This document shows positions 16,071 to 26,377 of a stretch of DNA of 64,000 nt, piece after piece. The stretch's first letter is position 1; each line of letters opens with the position of its first letter. Location: assembly GCA_965232595.1 (NCBI GenBank), contig OZ246983.1, positions 310,001-374,000 on the forward strand. Reading direction: 5' to 3'. A program made the translations under genes and the position numbers. Under the pieces are notes generated by a model. It was not told the DNA's origin. It worked only from the letters and a program-made list of their open reading frames with translations, and ran no database searches. Source of the DNA: SZUA-309 sp965232595 (GTDB lineage Bacteria; Pseudomonadota; Gammaproteobacteria; Pseudomonadales; Azotimanducaceae).

Positions 16071-17300
16071 ATGATTGATTTCACCATTCCGGAAGAAACC
16101 AAAGCCATCCGCAACAAGGTGCGGAAGTTCGTGCAGGAGGAGTGCCAACCGGCCGAGAAGACCTGCACCGCGGACAACTTCGAAGAGACGCTCGCCGGGC
16201 TGCGGGAGAAGGCCCGAGCCCAGGGGCTCTGGTGCCCGTTCGTGCCCCAGGAGCACGGCGGCATGGGCCTGCGGCCGCTGGCGAACGCCCTGGTGCAGAT
16301 GGAGCTCGGCGAGAGCTTCCTCGGCGCCCTGTCCATGAACACGCAAGGGCCGGACGACGCCACCATGCTGACCCTGCTCGAGCATGGCACCGACTACCAG
16401 AAAGAGGCTTTCCTGAAGCCGCTCCTGAACGGCGAGAAGCGGATCTGCTACTCGATGACGGAAAAGGCCGCAGGCGCCGACGCCACCGGCATGCAGACCA
16501 CGGCGGTGCTGGAAGGCGACGAGTGGGTGCTGAACGGCGAGAAGTGGTTCAGCTCCTCCGCCAGCGTGGCCGACATCGCGGTGGTGATGGCAAAAACCGA
16601 CCCGGACGCGCCGCGACACGAGCAGTACTCCACCTTCATCGTCGAGCTGCCGAACCCGGGCTACCAGATCGTCAGAAACATCGAGACCATGCAGCCGCAT
16701 ACGGAGCTGGGCCTCAAGCTCGGCGGCTCGCACTCCGAGATCAACATCGAGAACCTGCGCGTGCCCAGAGAAAACATCCTCGGTGGCCGCGGTCAGGGCT
16801 TCAACATGGGTCAGCACCGCCTCGCCTACGGGCGCCTGCGGCACGGCATGCACAACGTGGCCATGGCGCAGCGGGCGCTGGACCTGGCGGCGGAGCACGT
16901 CACCAACCGCAGCACCTTCGGCAAGCGGCTGGCGGATCGCCAGGGCGTGCGCTGGATGCTGGCGGACTGCGCCGCCGAGATTTACAAGGCGCGCCTGATG
17001 CTGCTGCACATCGCCTACAAGGCGGAGAACGGCATGGATCTGCGCCAGGAGAACGGCATCGCCAAGGTCTTCCTGGCCAACATGGTGCACCAGGTGGTCG
17101 ACACCGCACTGCAGCTGCACGGTGCCCTCGGCTACAGCATGGATACGCCGCTGGCCCAGTGGTACCGGGGCATCCGCTCGCAGCGCCTGGTGGACGGTCC
17201 GGACGAGGTGCACCGCTGGCGCACCGGTGCCAACGTCATCAAGGCCTTCGAGAAGGACGGCACCACCGCCGGCGCCTGCGGCGGTGAGCTGTTTGATTAA
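16071..17300 (+). CDS. Acyl-CoA dehydrogenase, ACAD10/11-like
   Basis: The 409-residue flavoprotein shows the acyl-CoA dehydrogenase fold with the CYSMTEKAAGAD flavin-binding loop near residue 124, the WFSSS strand and an arginine helix (RSTFGKRLADRQGVR). Its C-terminal segment RSQRLVDGPDEVH is characteristic of the ACAD10/11 group rather than of short- or medium-chain dehydrogenases. Human ACAD10/11 act on 4-hydroxyacyl-CoAs after phosphorylation by an APH-type kinase domain; a separate APH kinase occurs 6 kb downstream here. GGGAG precedes ATG 16071. GST and aminotransferase genes follow within 26 and 5 bases, which suggests an operon. Confidence 0.87.
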   Translation: MIDFTIPEETKAIRNKVRKFVQEECQPAEKTCTADNFEETLAGLREKARAQGLWCPFVPQEHGGMGLRPLANALVQMELGESFLGALSMNTQGPDDATMLTLLEHGTDYQKEAFLKPLLNGEKRICYSMTEKAAGADATGMQTTAVLEGDEWVLNGEKWFSSSASVADIAVVMAKTDPDAPRHEQYSTFIVELPNPGYQIVRNIETMQPHTELGLKLGGSHSEINIENLRVPRENILGGRGQGFNMGQHRLAYGRLRHGMHNVAMAQRALDLAAEHVTNRSTFGKRLADRQGVRWMLADCAAEIYKARLMLLHIAYKAENGMDLRQENGIAKVFLANMVHQVVDTALQLHGALGYSMDTPLAQWYRGIRSQRLVDGPDEVHRWRTGANVIKAFEKDGTTAGACGGELFD

Positions 17301-17326
17301 CGCCGGAGCCTGACAAGGAGACGCAC

Positions 17327-18085
17327 ATGAGCGACAAGCCTCTCATTCTCTACGGCGTGCCTTTCTCACAGCCCGTTCGGGCTGTGGTCTGGCTGCTGCT
17401 CTACAAGGAGCAACCCTTCGAGATGGTGCTGATCAACCCCGGCTCCAAAGGCGACAACGGCAGCCGGAACCCGGCCTACCTGGCGAAGAACCCGGCCGGC
17501 ACCATCCCCATGCTGGAAGATCCGGACAGCGGCTACGTGCTGGCGGAAGCCCACGCCATCCTCGCCTACCTGTGCAACCGGTTCGGCTGGAACGACGTTT
17601 ACCCCGCCGACCCGGAAGGACGGGGCAAGGTGGACTGGTACCTGAACTTCCACCACCGCAACGTTCGCGACGCATCCGTTGGGTTGGTGGCGCCGAAGAT
17701 CCGCAAAGACCTGGACATCCCGGAAGCCACTCAGGCCGCGGCGAAAGCGACCCTCACCAACGCGCTGAAAGCCCTGGATACGGGCTGGCTCGAGGGCTCC
17801 CGGTATATCGCCGGCGACGAGCTGAGCATTGCCGACTTCGCGGCTTACGCGGAGATCGGACAGCTCCGGCCGGAGTTCACCAACGTCTTCGACTTCGAGC
17901 CGTTCCCGAACGTGCGCCGCTGGCTGGACGACATGAAGGCCGTCAAAGCGCACGATGAGGTGCACGTGGTGCTCGCCGAGCTCGGCGACATCAGCCAGGA
18001 GCCGCCCTCCATGGACACCATCAAGAACGCCAACAAGAGTGCCCTCGGCACCCTTAAAGCAAGCCTCGCGGCCCTGGGCGCCTGA
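17327..18085 (+). CDS. Glutathione S-transferase family protein
   Basis: The 252-residue protein has an N-terminal thioredoxin-like GST domain (YGVPFSQPVRAVVWLL, NPAGTIPMLED, EAHAILAYLC) and an alpha-helical C-terminal domain with the N-capping motif ELSIADFAAYAE. The SQPVR segment places the catalytic Ser at the usual position of theta-like GSTs. The substrate is unknown; detoxification of electrophiles made by oxygenases in this region is an inference. AAGGAG precedes the ATG, and the gene lies between an ACAD and an aminotransferase gene. Confidence 0.88.
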   Translation: MSDKPLILYGVPFSQPVRAVVWLLLYKEQPFEMVLINPGSKGDNGSRNPAYLAKNPAGTIPMLEDPDSGYVLAEAHAILAYLCNRFGWNDVYPADPEGRGKVDWYLNFHHRNVRDASVGLVAPKIRKDLDIPEATQAAAKATLTNALKALDTGWLEGSRYIAGDELSIADFAAYAEIGQLRPEFTNVFDFEPFPNVRRWLDDMKAVKAHDEVHVVLAELGDISQEPPSMDTIKNANKSALGTLKASLAALGA

Positions 18086-18090
18086 CCGGG

Positions 18091-19356
18091 ATGGCGACCG
18101 TAACGGAGCGTCGCGACGCCGTCTTCGGCGCCGGCTCGACGCTCTTCTACGACGAGCCCGTGCACATCGTCCGCGGCGAGGGGGTGGTGCTGCACGCCGC
18201 CGACGGCAGTCGCTACATCGACATGTACAACAACGTGCCGAGCGTCGGCCATTGCCATCCGCACGTGGTGGAAGCCGTCTCCAATCAGCTCGGCACGCTC
18301 AACGTGCACAACCGCTACCTGCACGAGGCCATTCTCGAGTACGGCGAGCGACTGGTGGCAACGCATCACGACGGCATCGAGAACGTGGTGTTCAGCTGTA
18401 CCGGCACCGAGGCCAACGAGGTGGCGCTGATGATGGCCCGGGCGGCAACCGACGGCCAGGGCATCATCTGCACCGACCAGGCCTACCACGGCAACAGCAC
18501 CGAGGTCCGACGGCTGAACCACTGCAGTGCCCAGACCGGCGACATCCGCTCCGTTCCCTTCCCGGATCTGTTCCGCTTCGAGCTGCAGCACCCTGGCAGA
18601 GATCCGCTGACTTACTACCTGGACAAGGTTGCCGAGACCATCAGCGGCTTCGAGAACGACGGTATTCCGTTTGCCGGCCTGTTGTTCTGCCCGATCTTCG
18701 CCAACGAGGGCCTGCCGACGGTGCCCGAAGGGTACCTCCCCGAGGTTGCCAGGCTGGTCCGGGAAGCCGGCGGTCTGTTCATCTGCGACGAGGTGCAGGC
18801 CGGGCTCTGCCGCACCGGCAACTGGTGGGGCTACGAGATTCAGGGCGTCGATCCGGACATCGTCAGCATGGGCAAACCGCTGGGGGCGGGCATGCCGCTG
18901 GCGGCCACCGCCGGGCGCCGGGACCTGGTGGAGAACTTCCGTCGAAAAACCCGTTACTTCAACACCTTTGCCTCGAGCCCGGCTCAGGCAGCTGCCGGCA
19001 ACGCGGTGCTGGACGTGATCGAGTCGGAGCAGCTGCTCGCCAGCATCTCCCGGGTCGGCGACTGGCTGCGGACGGCCCTGGTCCCGTTCCAGGCGCGCTG
19101 TGAGGCCATGGCGGACGTCCGTGGCGACGGCCTGTTCGTCTCCGTCGAGTGGGTGAAAGACCGGCAGAGTTTCGAGCCGGACGTCGACGGCGCCCTGCAG
19201 GTGGTGGATGGGCTGAAGGCCAGGGGCTTCCTGACCAGCAACGCCGGCGCTTACCGGAACGCGGTGAAGCTGCGGCCGCCGCTGGTCTTCTCTCAGGAGA
19301 ACGCGGAAGCGTTCATCGAGGCGTTCGAGGACGTGCTCGACAACCTGGACGGCTGA
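18091..19356 (+). CDS. Class III PLP aminotransferase, phospholyase-like (ETNPPL/PHYKPL type)
   Basis: The 421-residue PLP enzyme has the class III fold: CTGTEANEVALMMAR, FICDEVQAG and the Schiff-base lysine in VSMGKPLGAG. The stretches LFYDEPVHIVRGEGV and YNNVPSVGHCHPHVV match the group containing ethanolamine-phosphate and 5-phosphohydroxylysine phospho-lyases. These enzymes eliminate phosphate from phosphorylated amino alcohols, products of APH-family kinases. An APH kinase lies at 23607-24584. True transaminases are not excluded. It starts 5 bases after the GST stop. A hairpin without a T-tract follows at 19362-19379. Confidence 0.85.
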   Translation: MATVTERRDAVFGAGSTLFYDEPVHIVRGEGVVLHAADGSRYIDMYNNVPSVGHCHPHVVEAVSNQLGTLNVHNRYLHEAILEYGERLVATHHDGIENVVFSCTGTEANEVALMMARAATDGQGIICTDQAYHGNSTEVRRLNHCSAQTGDIRSVPFPDLFRFELQHPGRDPLTYYLDKVAETISGFENDGIPFAGLLFCPIFANEGLPTVPEGYLPEVARLVREAGGLFICDEVQAGLCRTGNWWGYEIQGVDPDIVSMGKPLGAGMPLAATAGRRDLVENFRRKTRYFNTFASSPAQAAAGNAVLDVIESEQLLASISRVGDWLRTALVPFQARCEAMADVRGDGLFVSVEWVKDRQSFEPDVDGALQVVDGLKARGFLTSNAGAYRNAVKLRPPLVFSQENAEAFIEAFEDVLDNLDG

Positions 19357-19361
19357 TCGTC

Positions 19362-19379
19362 GAGCGCGTCCGCGCGCTC
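19362..19379. terminator. Possible bidirectional hairpin between convergent genes
   Basis: GAGCGCG-tccg-CGCGCTC forms a perfect 7-bp stem with a 4-base loop between the stop codons of the plus-strand aminotransferase and the minus-strand acyl-CoA dehydrogenase. No T-tract follows on either strand, so this is only a candidate transcription end. Confidence 0.4.
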
Positions 19380-19381
19380 AG

Positions 19382-20494
<1,113 letters not shown>

Positions 20495-20507
20495 CGTTCT
20501 GCTCCGC

Positions 20508-21710
20508 CTACTTGGTCTTCGGCAGGCCGAGCACCCGCTCACCGAGAATGTTGCGTTGAATCTCGCTCGAACCGCCGGAGATCGTGCCGGTGTAGGTGTT
20601 CATGTAGCCAAGCGCCCACTTGCCGTCCGCTTCCGCGTTCGGGTCGCCGACGTAGAGGCTCGAGCGCATGGCCAGGATGCCGAGCGCCACCTCGTTCAGC
20701 TCCTGGCCGATCTCGCTGCCCACCAGCTTGCCCTGCAGCGGTATGCGCATGGCCCCGCCGTTCAGCGCTTTGATCCGGGCCCGGCGGGCGTTCTGCATGC
20801 TCGCCTCGGTGCGCTCGTAGAGCTTGACGATCCGATCGCGCCAGACCGGGTCGTTCCAGACCGGCTGGCCGTTGCGCATCGTGTCTTTTGCCAGCTGGAT
20901 GACCTGCAGCACGGCGGTCAGCGGCGATTCGGAGCTGGCCACCGCACCGACGCCGGTAGCGGCGCCACGCTCGCTGGTCAGGGTCGACATGGCCACCTTC
21001 CAGCCGGCGCCCACCTCATCAACCCGCAGGTGATCCGGAATCACCACGTTCTCGAGAAACACCTCGTTGAAGCCCGACTCGCCCGTCATCTTGTGAATGG
21101 GCTGCACCGTTACTCCTTCTGCATCCATGGGCGCCAGGAAGTAGGTGATGCCGTTGTACTTATCGTCCTTGTCGTTCCGGGCCAGCAGCAGCATCCAGCT
21201 CGCCAGCGCGCCGAGGCTGGTCCAGACCTTGCTGCCGTTGATGACCCAGTTGTCGCCCTCCTTCACCGCCGAAGTCGACAGCGAGACCAGATCCGAGCCC
21301 GCACCCGGCTCGGAGAAACCCTGACACCAGATCTCTTCCGCCGTGAAGATGGGCTTGAGGAAGCGCTTCTTCTGCTCTTCCGTGCCGTGGATGAGCAGGG
21401 TTGGCGCGGTCATGCCGAGGCCGATCCAGTTGATGAAGTAAGGCACCTTGGCCCGCCGCACCTCGGCGCTGGCGATGGCCTGGAAGCCATCATGACCGTG
21501 CCCGCCATACTCCGTCGGCACGTCCGTCGCGATCAGCTGCGCCTCGTAACACCTGGCCTGCCAGTCGCAGAGGTACGCCCGGTGGTCGTCGTAAGTGACC
21601 TCGTACGCTGCCTGGGGTAACGGCGTTTCCGTCGGCGGCGGCCGGTTCTCTTCCAGCCAGCGGCGGCAGTACTCGCGGAACTCTTCCTGCGCGGGTGCGG
21701 AGTCGGACAT
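20508..21710 (-). CDS. Acyl-CoA dehydrogenase, probable catalytic subunit
   Basis: The 400-residue protein carries the flavin loop WCQGFSEPGAGSDL near residue 128 and NGSKVWTS near 158. The likely catalytic base is Glu247 in TLTSERGA, the helix-G position used by isovaleryl- and long-chain-type enzymes, because the MCAD-type position (TISGGSSEIQR) has no glutamate at the active place. It overlaps nothing and is followed by the smaller ACAD gene, the pair arranged exactly as at 49847-52262. Divergent from it lies an N-acyl-D-amino-acid deacylase-like gene, with an inverted repeat between the two. The acyl substrate is unknown. Confidence 0.88.
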   Translation of the reverse strand: MSDSAPAQEEFREYCRRWLEENRPPPTETPLPQAAYEVTYDDHRAYLCDWQARCYEAQLIATDVPTEYGGHGHDGFQAIASAEVRRAKVPYFINWIGLGMTAPTLLIHGTEEQKKRFLKPIFTAEEIWCQGFSEPGAGSDLVSLSTSAVKEGDNWVINGSKVWTSLGALASWMLLLARNDKDDKYNGITYFLAPMDAEGVTVQPIHKMTGESGFNEVFLENVVIPDHLRVDEVGAGWKVAMSTLTSERGAATGVGAVASSESPLTAVLQVIQLAKDTMRNGQPVWNDPVWRDRIVKLYERTEASMQNARRARIKALNGGAMRIPLQGKLVGSEIGQELNEVALGILAMRSSLYVGDPNAEADGKWALGYMNTYTGTISGGSSEIQRNILGERVLGLPKTK

Positions 21711-21751
21711 CTTCAATCCAGATCGACAGAGAGCCGGAGATACTCGCACCT

Positions 21752-21779
21752 GTCACCGGGGAAAACAATCAACGGTGAC
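21752..21779. promoter_or_regulatory. Inverted repeat in divergent promoter region
   Basis: GTCACCG (21752-21758) and CGGTGAC (21773-21779) are perfect 7-bp arms with a 14-base spacer. They lie in the 136-base gap between the minus-strand ACAD pair and the plus-strand amidohydrolase. The size fits a dimeric repressor or activator site. No regulator gene is adjacent, so the binding protein is unknown. Confidence 0.4.
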
Positions 21780-21846
21780 GGTTTTGATGCAGCCACCTGT
21801 GCGCCGTGGCATGATCGGCGGCTCACTTTGGCACGGGGACGAGGAG

Positions 21847-23592
21847 ATGTACGACTACCTGATCAAGCAGGCAACCATCGTCGATGGCACGGGCAGCGAG
21901 CCCTACCAGGGGGACGTAGCCGTCCAGGACGGCAGGATAGCCGCCGTAGGCGATGTGGACGGCAGCGCCAGAGAAACGGTGCAGGCCGATGGCGCCCACC
22001 TCACCCCGGGCTGGGTCGACGTGCACACCCACTACGACGGTCAGGTGAGCTGGGACGACAAAATCGATCCCTCCTTCAGCCACGGCGTCACCAGCATCGT
22101 CATGGGCAACTGCGGCGTTGGCTTTGCGCCCTGCCCACCTGGCGGCGAGCAGCGGATGATCGAGCTCATGGAAGGGGTGGAGGACATCCCGGGCACCGCG
22201 CTCTATGAGGGCATCGAGTGGGGCCGCTGGGAGACTTTCCCCGAGTACCTGGACTACCTCGGCACCCGGGAATTCACCCTGGACGTAGGCACCCAGGTGC
22301 CGCACTCCGCGCTCAGAAACTACGTGATGGGCGAGCGGGCGTTGCGCCACGAAGATGCCACCGCGGAGGATCTGGCGGCCATGCAGGCGATCGTCAAAGA
22401 GAGCCTGGAGGCTGGCGCGCTCGGTTTCTCCACCTCCCGGACCATTGGTCACCGCTCGGTGCTCGGCGAGCCTATCCCCGGCACCTTCGCCGAAAAGTCC
22501 GAGCTGCTCGCCATCGGCGAAGCCATGAAGGACGCAGGCAAGGGCGTCTTCCAGGCGGTACCCGCCGGCGTGGTGGGCGACATGGCGGGCCCGGAGCGCT
22601 GGACCACCGAGCAGGAGGTGGAGCTGTTCGTCGACATCGCTCGCGCTTCCGGCCGCAACTGCACCTTTACCCTGGCGCAGAACGGCAACCGGCCCGATCA
22701 GTGGCGCAACTGCCTGGAGATCGTCGAGCAGGCCAACCGGGAAGGTGTGCTGATCCAGCCCCAGATAACGACCCGGCCGATCGGCTTCGTCACCAGCCTC
22801 GACGCTTACCACATGTTCCAGCGCCGGGAGACCTACCTGAAGCTGGCCGAGCTGCCGCTGGCACAGCGGCTGGTCGAGATGCGCAAGCCGGAGATCAAAG
22901 CTGCCATCCTCAGCGACAAAGACGTGCCGCCGGATCAGCCCGGCGTGATGGCGAACGTCTACGGCCTGCTGGCCATGGCAGCACCGGGCATGTTCCCGAT
23001 CGAAGTGCCGATCAACTACGAGCCGGAAGCCACCGGCAACATCGCCGCGCTGGCGGCGGCGGCGGGCAAGGACGTGCCCGAGTACATGTACGACTACCTG
23101 ACCGCGGGGGACGGCAACCAGTTTGCCATCCTGCTCGGCGCCAACTTCGTCGATGGCAGCTTCAGCGTCATGGAGGAGATGATCCAGCACCCGAACACCA
23201 CCATCGGCCTCTCCGATGCCGGCGCGCACGTGAACCTGATCTTCGACGCGGTGAATCCCACCTATCAGATCACCCACTGGGTGCGGGATCGGACTCGCGG
23301 TCCGCGGATGCCCATAGAGCTCATGGTGCACAAGCAGACGCTGCGCAACGCGGAGCTGTTCGGGATGAGCGATCGCGGCAGCATCGAGGTCGGCAGGAAA
23401 GCCGATCTGAACCTGTTCGACCTGGACCGGCTCGGCCTCGGCACCCTGCAGGTGCACCACGATCTGCCGGCAGGCGGCTCGCGCATCCTGCAGAGCGCCA
23501 CCGGCTACCTGGGCACCTGGGTGGACGGCGTGCGTACTCGCAAGAACGATCAGGACACCGGCGCTCGTCCGGGTCGGGTCATTCGCGCCTGA
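21847..23592 (+). CDS. N-acyl-D-amino-acid deacylase-like amidohydrolase
   Basis: The 581-residue amidohydrolase-superfamily protein begins with the usual N-terminal beta domain (MYDYLIKQATIVDGTGSEP) and the metal-binding WVDVHTHYDGQ near residue 60. A cysteine-containing NCGVGFAPC near 97, a SDAGAHVNL segment near 460 and the C-terminal KADLNLFDLD return to the beta domain. This layout is that of D-aminoacylases, which remove acyl groups from N-acyl-D-amino acids, although many relatives act on other amides. ATG 21847 is chosen because homologues begin MYD-; a GAGGAG abuts it. A second, partial member is at 63778. Confidence 0.85.
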   Translation: MYDYLIKQATIVDGTGSEPYQGDVAVQDGRIAAVGDVDGSARETVQADGAHLTPGWVDVHTHYDGQVSWDDKIDPSFSHGVTSIVMGNCGVGFAPCPPGGEQRMIELMEGVEDIPGTALYEGIEWGRWETFPEYLDYLGTREFTLDVGTQVPHSALRNYVMGERALRHEDATAEDLAAMQAIVKESLEAGALGFSTSRTIGHRSVLGEPIPGTFAEKSELLAIGEAMKDAGKGVFQAVPAGVVGDMAGPERWTTEQEVELFVDIARASGRNCTFTLAQNGNRPDQWRNCLEIVEQANREGVLIQPQITTRPIGFVTSLDAYHMFQRRETYLKLAELPLAQRLVEMRKPEIKAAILSDKDVPPDQPGVMANVYGLLAMAAPGMFPIEVPINYEPEATGNIAALAAAAGKDVPEYMYDYLTAGDGNQFAILLGANFVDGSFSVMEEMIQHPNTTIGLSDAGAHVNLIFDAVNPTYQITHWVRDRTRGPRMPIELMVHKQTLRNAELFGMSDRGSIEVGRKADLNLFDLDRLGLGTLQVHHDLPAGGSRILQSATGYLGTWVDGVRTRKNDQDTGARPGRVIRA

Positions 23593-23606
23593 GCCAACGG
23601 GCAGCG

Positions 23607-24584
23607 GTGGCCGATCTCAACCAGTTGGCGGAGCAGGCGCTCCGCCAGTGGGATCTGGGGCCCGCCCGGGCGGAACAGGTCTCTCAATCAGAAAACATCG
23701 TCTTCCGCGTTGATGCCGCGGACGGTCGCCGCTACGTTCTGCGCATGCACCGACCGGGCTATCACAGCTACGCCGGCCTGGTGTCTGAGCAGCTCTGGAC
23801 GGCGGCCCTGCAGGCTGCCGGTATCGATGTGCCGATCCCGCGGGCCACCCGATCCGGGGATCCCTACGGAAAGATCGACATCAGCGGCGAGACCCGGTTC
23901 ATCGGCGTCCTCGAGTGGGTCGACGGCACCACCATGCAGGCGCTGGTGGCCGCCAGCGACGATGTGGCAGAGCGGGCGGCGCAGTTCACCGCCCTGGGCG
24001 AGCTGCTGGCTCGACTGCACGATCAGGCCAGCACCTGGGCCCCGCCGCCGGCGTTCAGCCGGCCGGCGCTGAACGCGGCAGGACTGATGGGTGAAGCACC
24101 GATCTGGGGACCTTTCTGGACCGCCGCCGCGCTCACCGCCGCGCAGCGGCAGCACTTCACCAGCCTGCGGCAGGAGCTCCACGCCATTCTCGACGGCTTG
24201 CCCACCGGCTCTGACTGCTACAGCCTGATCCACGCCGACCTGCACCCGGGCAACGTGGTGGTGAACGGCGAGCGTCTGCACATCATCGACTTCGATGACG
24301 CTGCGTTCGGCTGGCACGTCTACGATTTCGCCGTTGCCCTGAAGGACTACCAGGACGATCCGGCTTTCAGCAGCTATCAGGAATCTCTCGTCGCAGGTTA
24401 TCGAAGGCAGCGCCTGATCGCTGACGAGGACCTGGCGCTCATTCCCCTGTTCCTGCTCATACGAACTTTGAACTCAATCGGCTGGGCGGACGCGCGGCCG
24501 GAACTCGGGCACCCGGAGTACGGGCCGCGGTTGGCGGGCTACGTGGAGGCACAGGCCGAGCGGGTGCTCAGCCCGTTCCGCTGA
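23607..24584 (+). CDS. APH-family phosphotransferase (small-molecule kinase)
   Basis: The 325-residue protein has the aminoglycoside phosphotransferase/homoserine kinase II fold: nucleotide-binding lysine or arginine region YVLRMHRPGYHS, catalytic loop IHADLHPGNVVV with Asp and Asn, and the metal Asp in HIIDFDDAAFG. GTG at 23607 is taken as start 14 bases after the amidohydrolase stop; no strong ribosome site is seen, so the exact start is uncertain. The substrate is unknown. Related kinases phosphorylate hydroxylysine, homoserine or hydroxyacyl-CoA, and this window has both a phospholyase-like aminotransferase and an ACAD10/11-like dehydrogenase nearby. Confidence 0.8.
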   Translation: MADLNQLAEQALRQWDLGPARAEQVSQSENIVFRVDAADGRRYVLRMHRPGYHSYAGLVSEQLWTAALQAAGIDVPIPRATRSGDPYGKIDISGETRFIGVLEWVDGTTMQALVAASDDVAERAAQFTALGELLARLHDQASTWAPPPAFSRPALNAAGLMGEAPIWGPFWTAAALTAAQRQHFTSLRQELHAILDGLPTGSDCYSLIHADLHPGNVVVNGERLHIIDFDDAAFGWHVYDFAVALKDYQDDPAFSSYQESLVAGYRRQRLIADEDLALIPLFLLIRTLNSIGWADARPELGHPEYGPRLAGYVEAQAERVLSPFR

Positions 24585-24609
24585 AACCGGAAGCGAGGAA
24601 CCCCTCGAG

Positions 24610-25545
24610 CTAGAGGCCGAGCCCTCTGCCCAGCGCCGTTCGGTGGTCTTCCGTGAACCGCGCGGTCAGGGAGGTGCCCGGCAGCAGCTGAAAGCCGTGA
24701 CAGGCGGCCGGATACATCAGCAGTTCCACGGTAACGCCGGCGGCCATGAGCTTCTGCGCGTAGTCGATGTTTTCATCGCGAAACAGGTCGAGCGCCGCGG
24801 TGAACATCCAGGTGTTCGGCAGCCCGGCGTGGTCACCCACCCGTGCCGGCACCTGGGGCGCCTCCGGCGCTGCGTCACCCAGATAGGACGCCCAGCCGAA
24901 CCGGTTCCGCGCCCGGGTCCAGACGAACTCGCCGACCAGCGGATCACCCGGCTGCACGTCCGTGCCGGTGAGATTGTCGAGCATGGGATAGGTGAGATGC
25001 TGATGGCAGATCGCGTACTCACCGGCATCACGGGCACGAATCGCCAGTGCAGCCGCCAGACCGCCGCCGGCGCTCTCGCCACCGATGCCGATCCGCGCCG
25101 CATCCACTCCCAGCTCGTCGGCGTTCTGATGCAGCCAGGCCAGGCCCGCGTAGCAGTCGTCCAGCGGCGCCGGAATCGGATGCTCGGGCGCCAGGCGGTA
25201 GTCGACCGAGAGAATGACGATGCCGAGCTTGCTGCAGAGCTGCAGGTTGGAGATGTCCGATCCTTCGACAGAGCCCATGATGTAGCCACCGCCGTGAATA
25301 TGCAGGTAGCCGGGGCAGCCTGCGTGCTCGGCCTGCGGCCTGTAGAGGAGGCAACGGACATCGTGATCGGAACCGGGCACGACGATCTCCTCGCGGATCA
25401 CGCCGGCTCTGTCCGGATCACCCATCACCGTGTTCTCGGCGCCCACCTGGCGGAACAGCGGCAGGTTTTCCGCCGTGATCTCCGTGTTCGGCATCGCCTC
25501 GATGATCGGGTGCAGTTCTTCGGCCAGCAGGTGTTTGGTAGACAT
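24610..25545 (-). CDS. HSL-type alpha/beta hydrolase (esterase)
   Basis: The 311-residue hydrolase belongs to the hormone-sensitive-lipase group: oxyanion motif HIHGGGY near residue 83, nucleophile motif GGESAGGG near 155, a catalytic Asp region (FTAALDLFRDENIDYA) and the C-terminal His in ACHGFQ. It probably hydrolyses short acyl esters or lactones. ATG 25545 is preceded by GAGGAG at good distance. It is the last gene of the minus-strand run that starts at the GST gene (29791). Confidence 0.87.
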   Translation of the reverse strand: MSTKHLLAEELHPIIEAMPNTEITAENLPLFRQVGAENTVMGDPDRAGVIREEIVVPGSDHDVRCLLYRPQAEHAGCPGYLHIHGGGYIMGSVEGSDISNLQLCSKLGIVILSVDYRLAPEHPIPAPLDDCYAGLAWLHQNADELGVDAARIGIGGESAGGGLAAALAIRARDAGEYAICHQHLTYPMLDNLTGTDVQPGDPLVGEFVWTRARNRFGWASYLGDAAPEAPQVPARVGDHAGLPNTWMFTAALDLFRDENIDYAQKLMAAGVTVELLMYPAACHGFQLLPGTSLTARFTEDHRTALGRGLGL

Positions 25546-25547
25546 GG

Positions 25548-26345
25548 TCAACTCCTCTCCACGCCGCACTCGGCGAGCGCCCTGGGTGCCGACCGAAGCT
25601 CAACGCCAATCAGCGAGGTGTTGAGAAAGCGTCGGGTGGCGTGGGTAAAGGTGGCCACGTAGTCGGAAGCCTCGTGGCGGAACGACACGCTGCCACCGAG
25701 CGGCACCTCGCCAATCACCCGGGTGGAGATGGGCTCATCCATCTCCGCCCGGGCGTTGACCGAAACCGCATCGATCACGTTGCTGCGCAGACGACCAACA
25801 GAGATGACCACGGTTTCCTCCGGCACCTCCAGCGAGCTGCGCGCCGGAACGACGAGCGTCCGAACGGTGGTTTGGGTTGCCAGGCTGGTGCAATCGACCC
25901 GGGTCGACAGATCGTTGAGCAGCACCTCGATTCGGCCGATCTCCGCTCGGGTCGCGGCAATCTCGTTGGCCACCGCAGGATCGTCCGCTCGCGCCTGCAG
26001 GTTGTCGAGGCGTGCCTCGTAGCGCTTGAGATCTGCCTGCAGGCTGTCTCGCGTCTGCTCCGCGTTTGCCGCTATCTGCTGCTGCAGGGACTCCTGCAGG
26101 CCGCTCTCTGCAACCGCGCTCGCAAGTTGCCGCTGCGCATCGGTCATGGCCTCGAGCCGCGCCGACTGCTCAGCAATCGTCTCCTGCAGCGGCGCTACCG
26201 TTTCGTTGATGAGCGCCGCAACCTGATCCGGTGTAAGGCTGGCCGGCGCGTCAGCGTCCTGCCGGGATGTGTAAAACCAGTAGGTCAGCCCGAGCAGCAG
26301 CAGGAAGTTCGCCCCGCTGACGAGCCAGAATTTCTGTTCGCTCAA
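25548..26345 (-). CDS. Membrane-anchored coiled-coil protein, unknown function
   Basis: The 265-residue protein has an N-terminal hydrophobic helix (about residues 7-26) followed by a long coiled-coil region (about 40-150) rich in Gln, Glu, Ala and Leu, then a mixed beta-like C-terminal part. No family is recognised. The start is TTG at 26345 (MSEQKFW), since the next ATG is at about residue 67; a GGGG box lies ten bases upstream. Its stop lies within the ribosome-binding region of the esterase gene, so the two are probably co-transcribed and perhaps coupled. Confidence 0.65.
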   Translation of the reverse strand: MSEQKFWLVSGANFLLLLGLTYWFYTSRQDADAPASLTPDQVAALINETVAPLQETIAEQSARLEAMTDAQRQLASAVAESGLQESLQQQIAANAEQTRDSLQADLKRYEARLDNLQARADDPAVANEIAATRAEIGRIEVLLNDLSTRVDCTSLATQTTVRTLVVPARSSLEVPEETVVISVGRLRSNVIDAVSVNARAEMDEPISTRVIGEVPLGGSVSFRHEASDYVATFTHATRRFLNTSLIGVELRSAPRALAECGVERS

Positions 26346-26377
26346 CCGAATGTGCCCCGTATCCCCAAACGGGCATC

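Noticed and set aside
21823..23460. 545-codon open frame antisense to the amidohydrolase
   Set aside because: The plus-strand gene has clear metal-binding motifs; the antisense frame has none.
22218..23606. Upstream extension of the APH kinase frame through the amidohydrolase gene
   Set aside because: It runs out of frame over a real gene and is Arg/Gly/Pro rich; the kinase fold begins at GTG 23607.
24594..24607. CGAGG-aacc-CCTCG hairpin between convergent genes as a terminator
   Set aside because: The stem is only 5 bp with no T-tract, so too weak to list as a feature.
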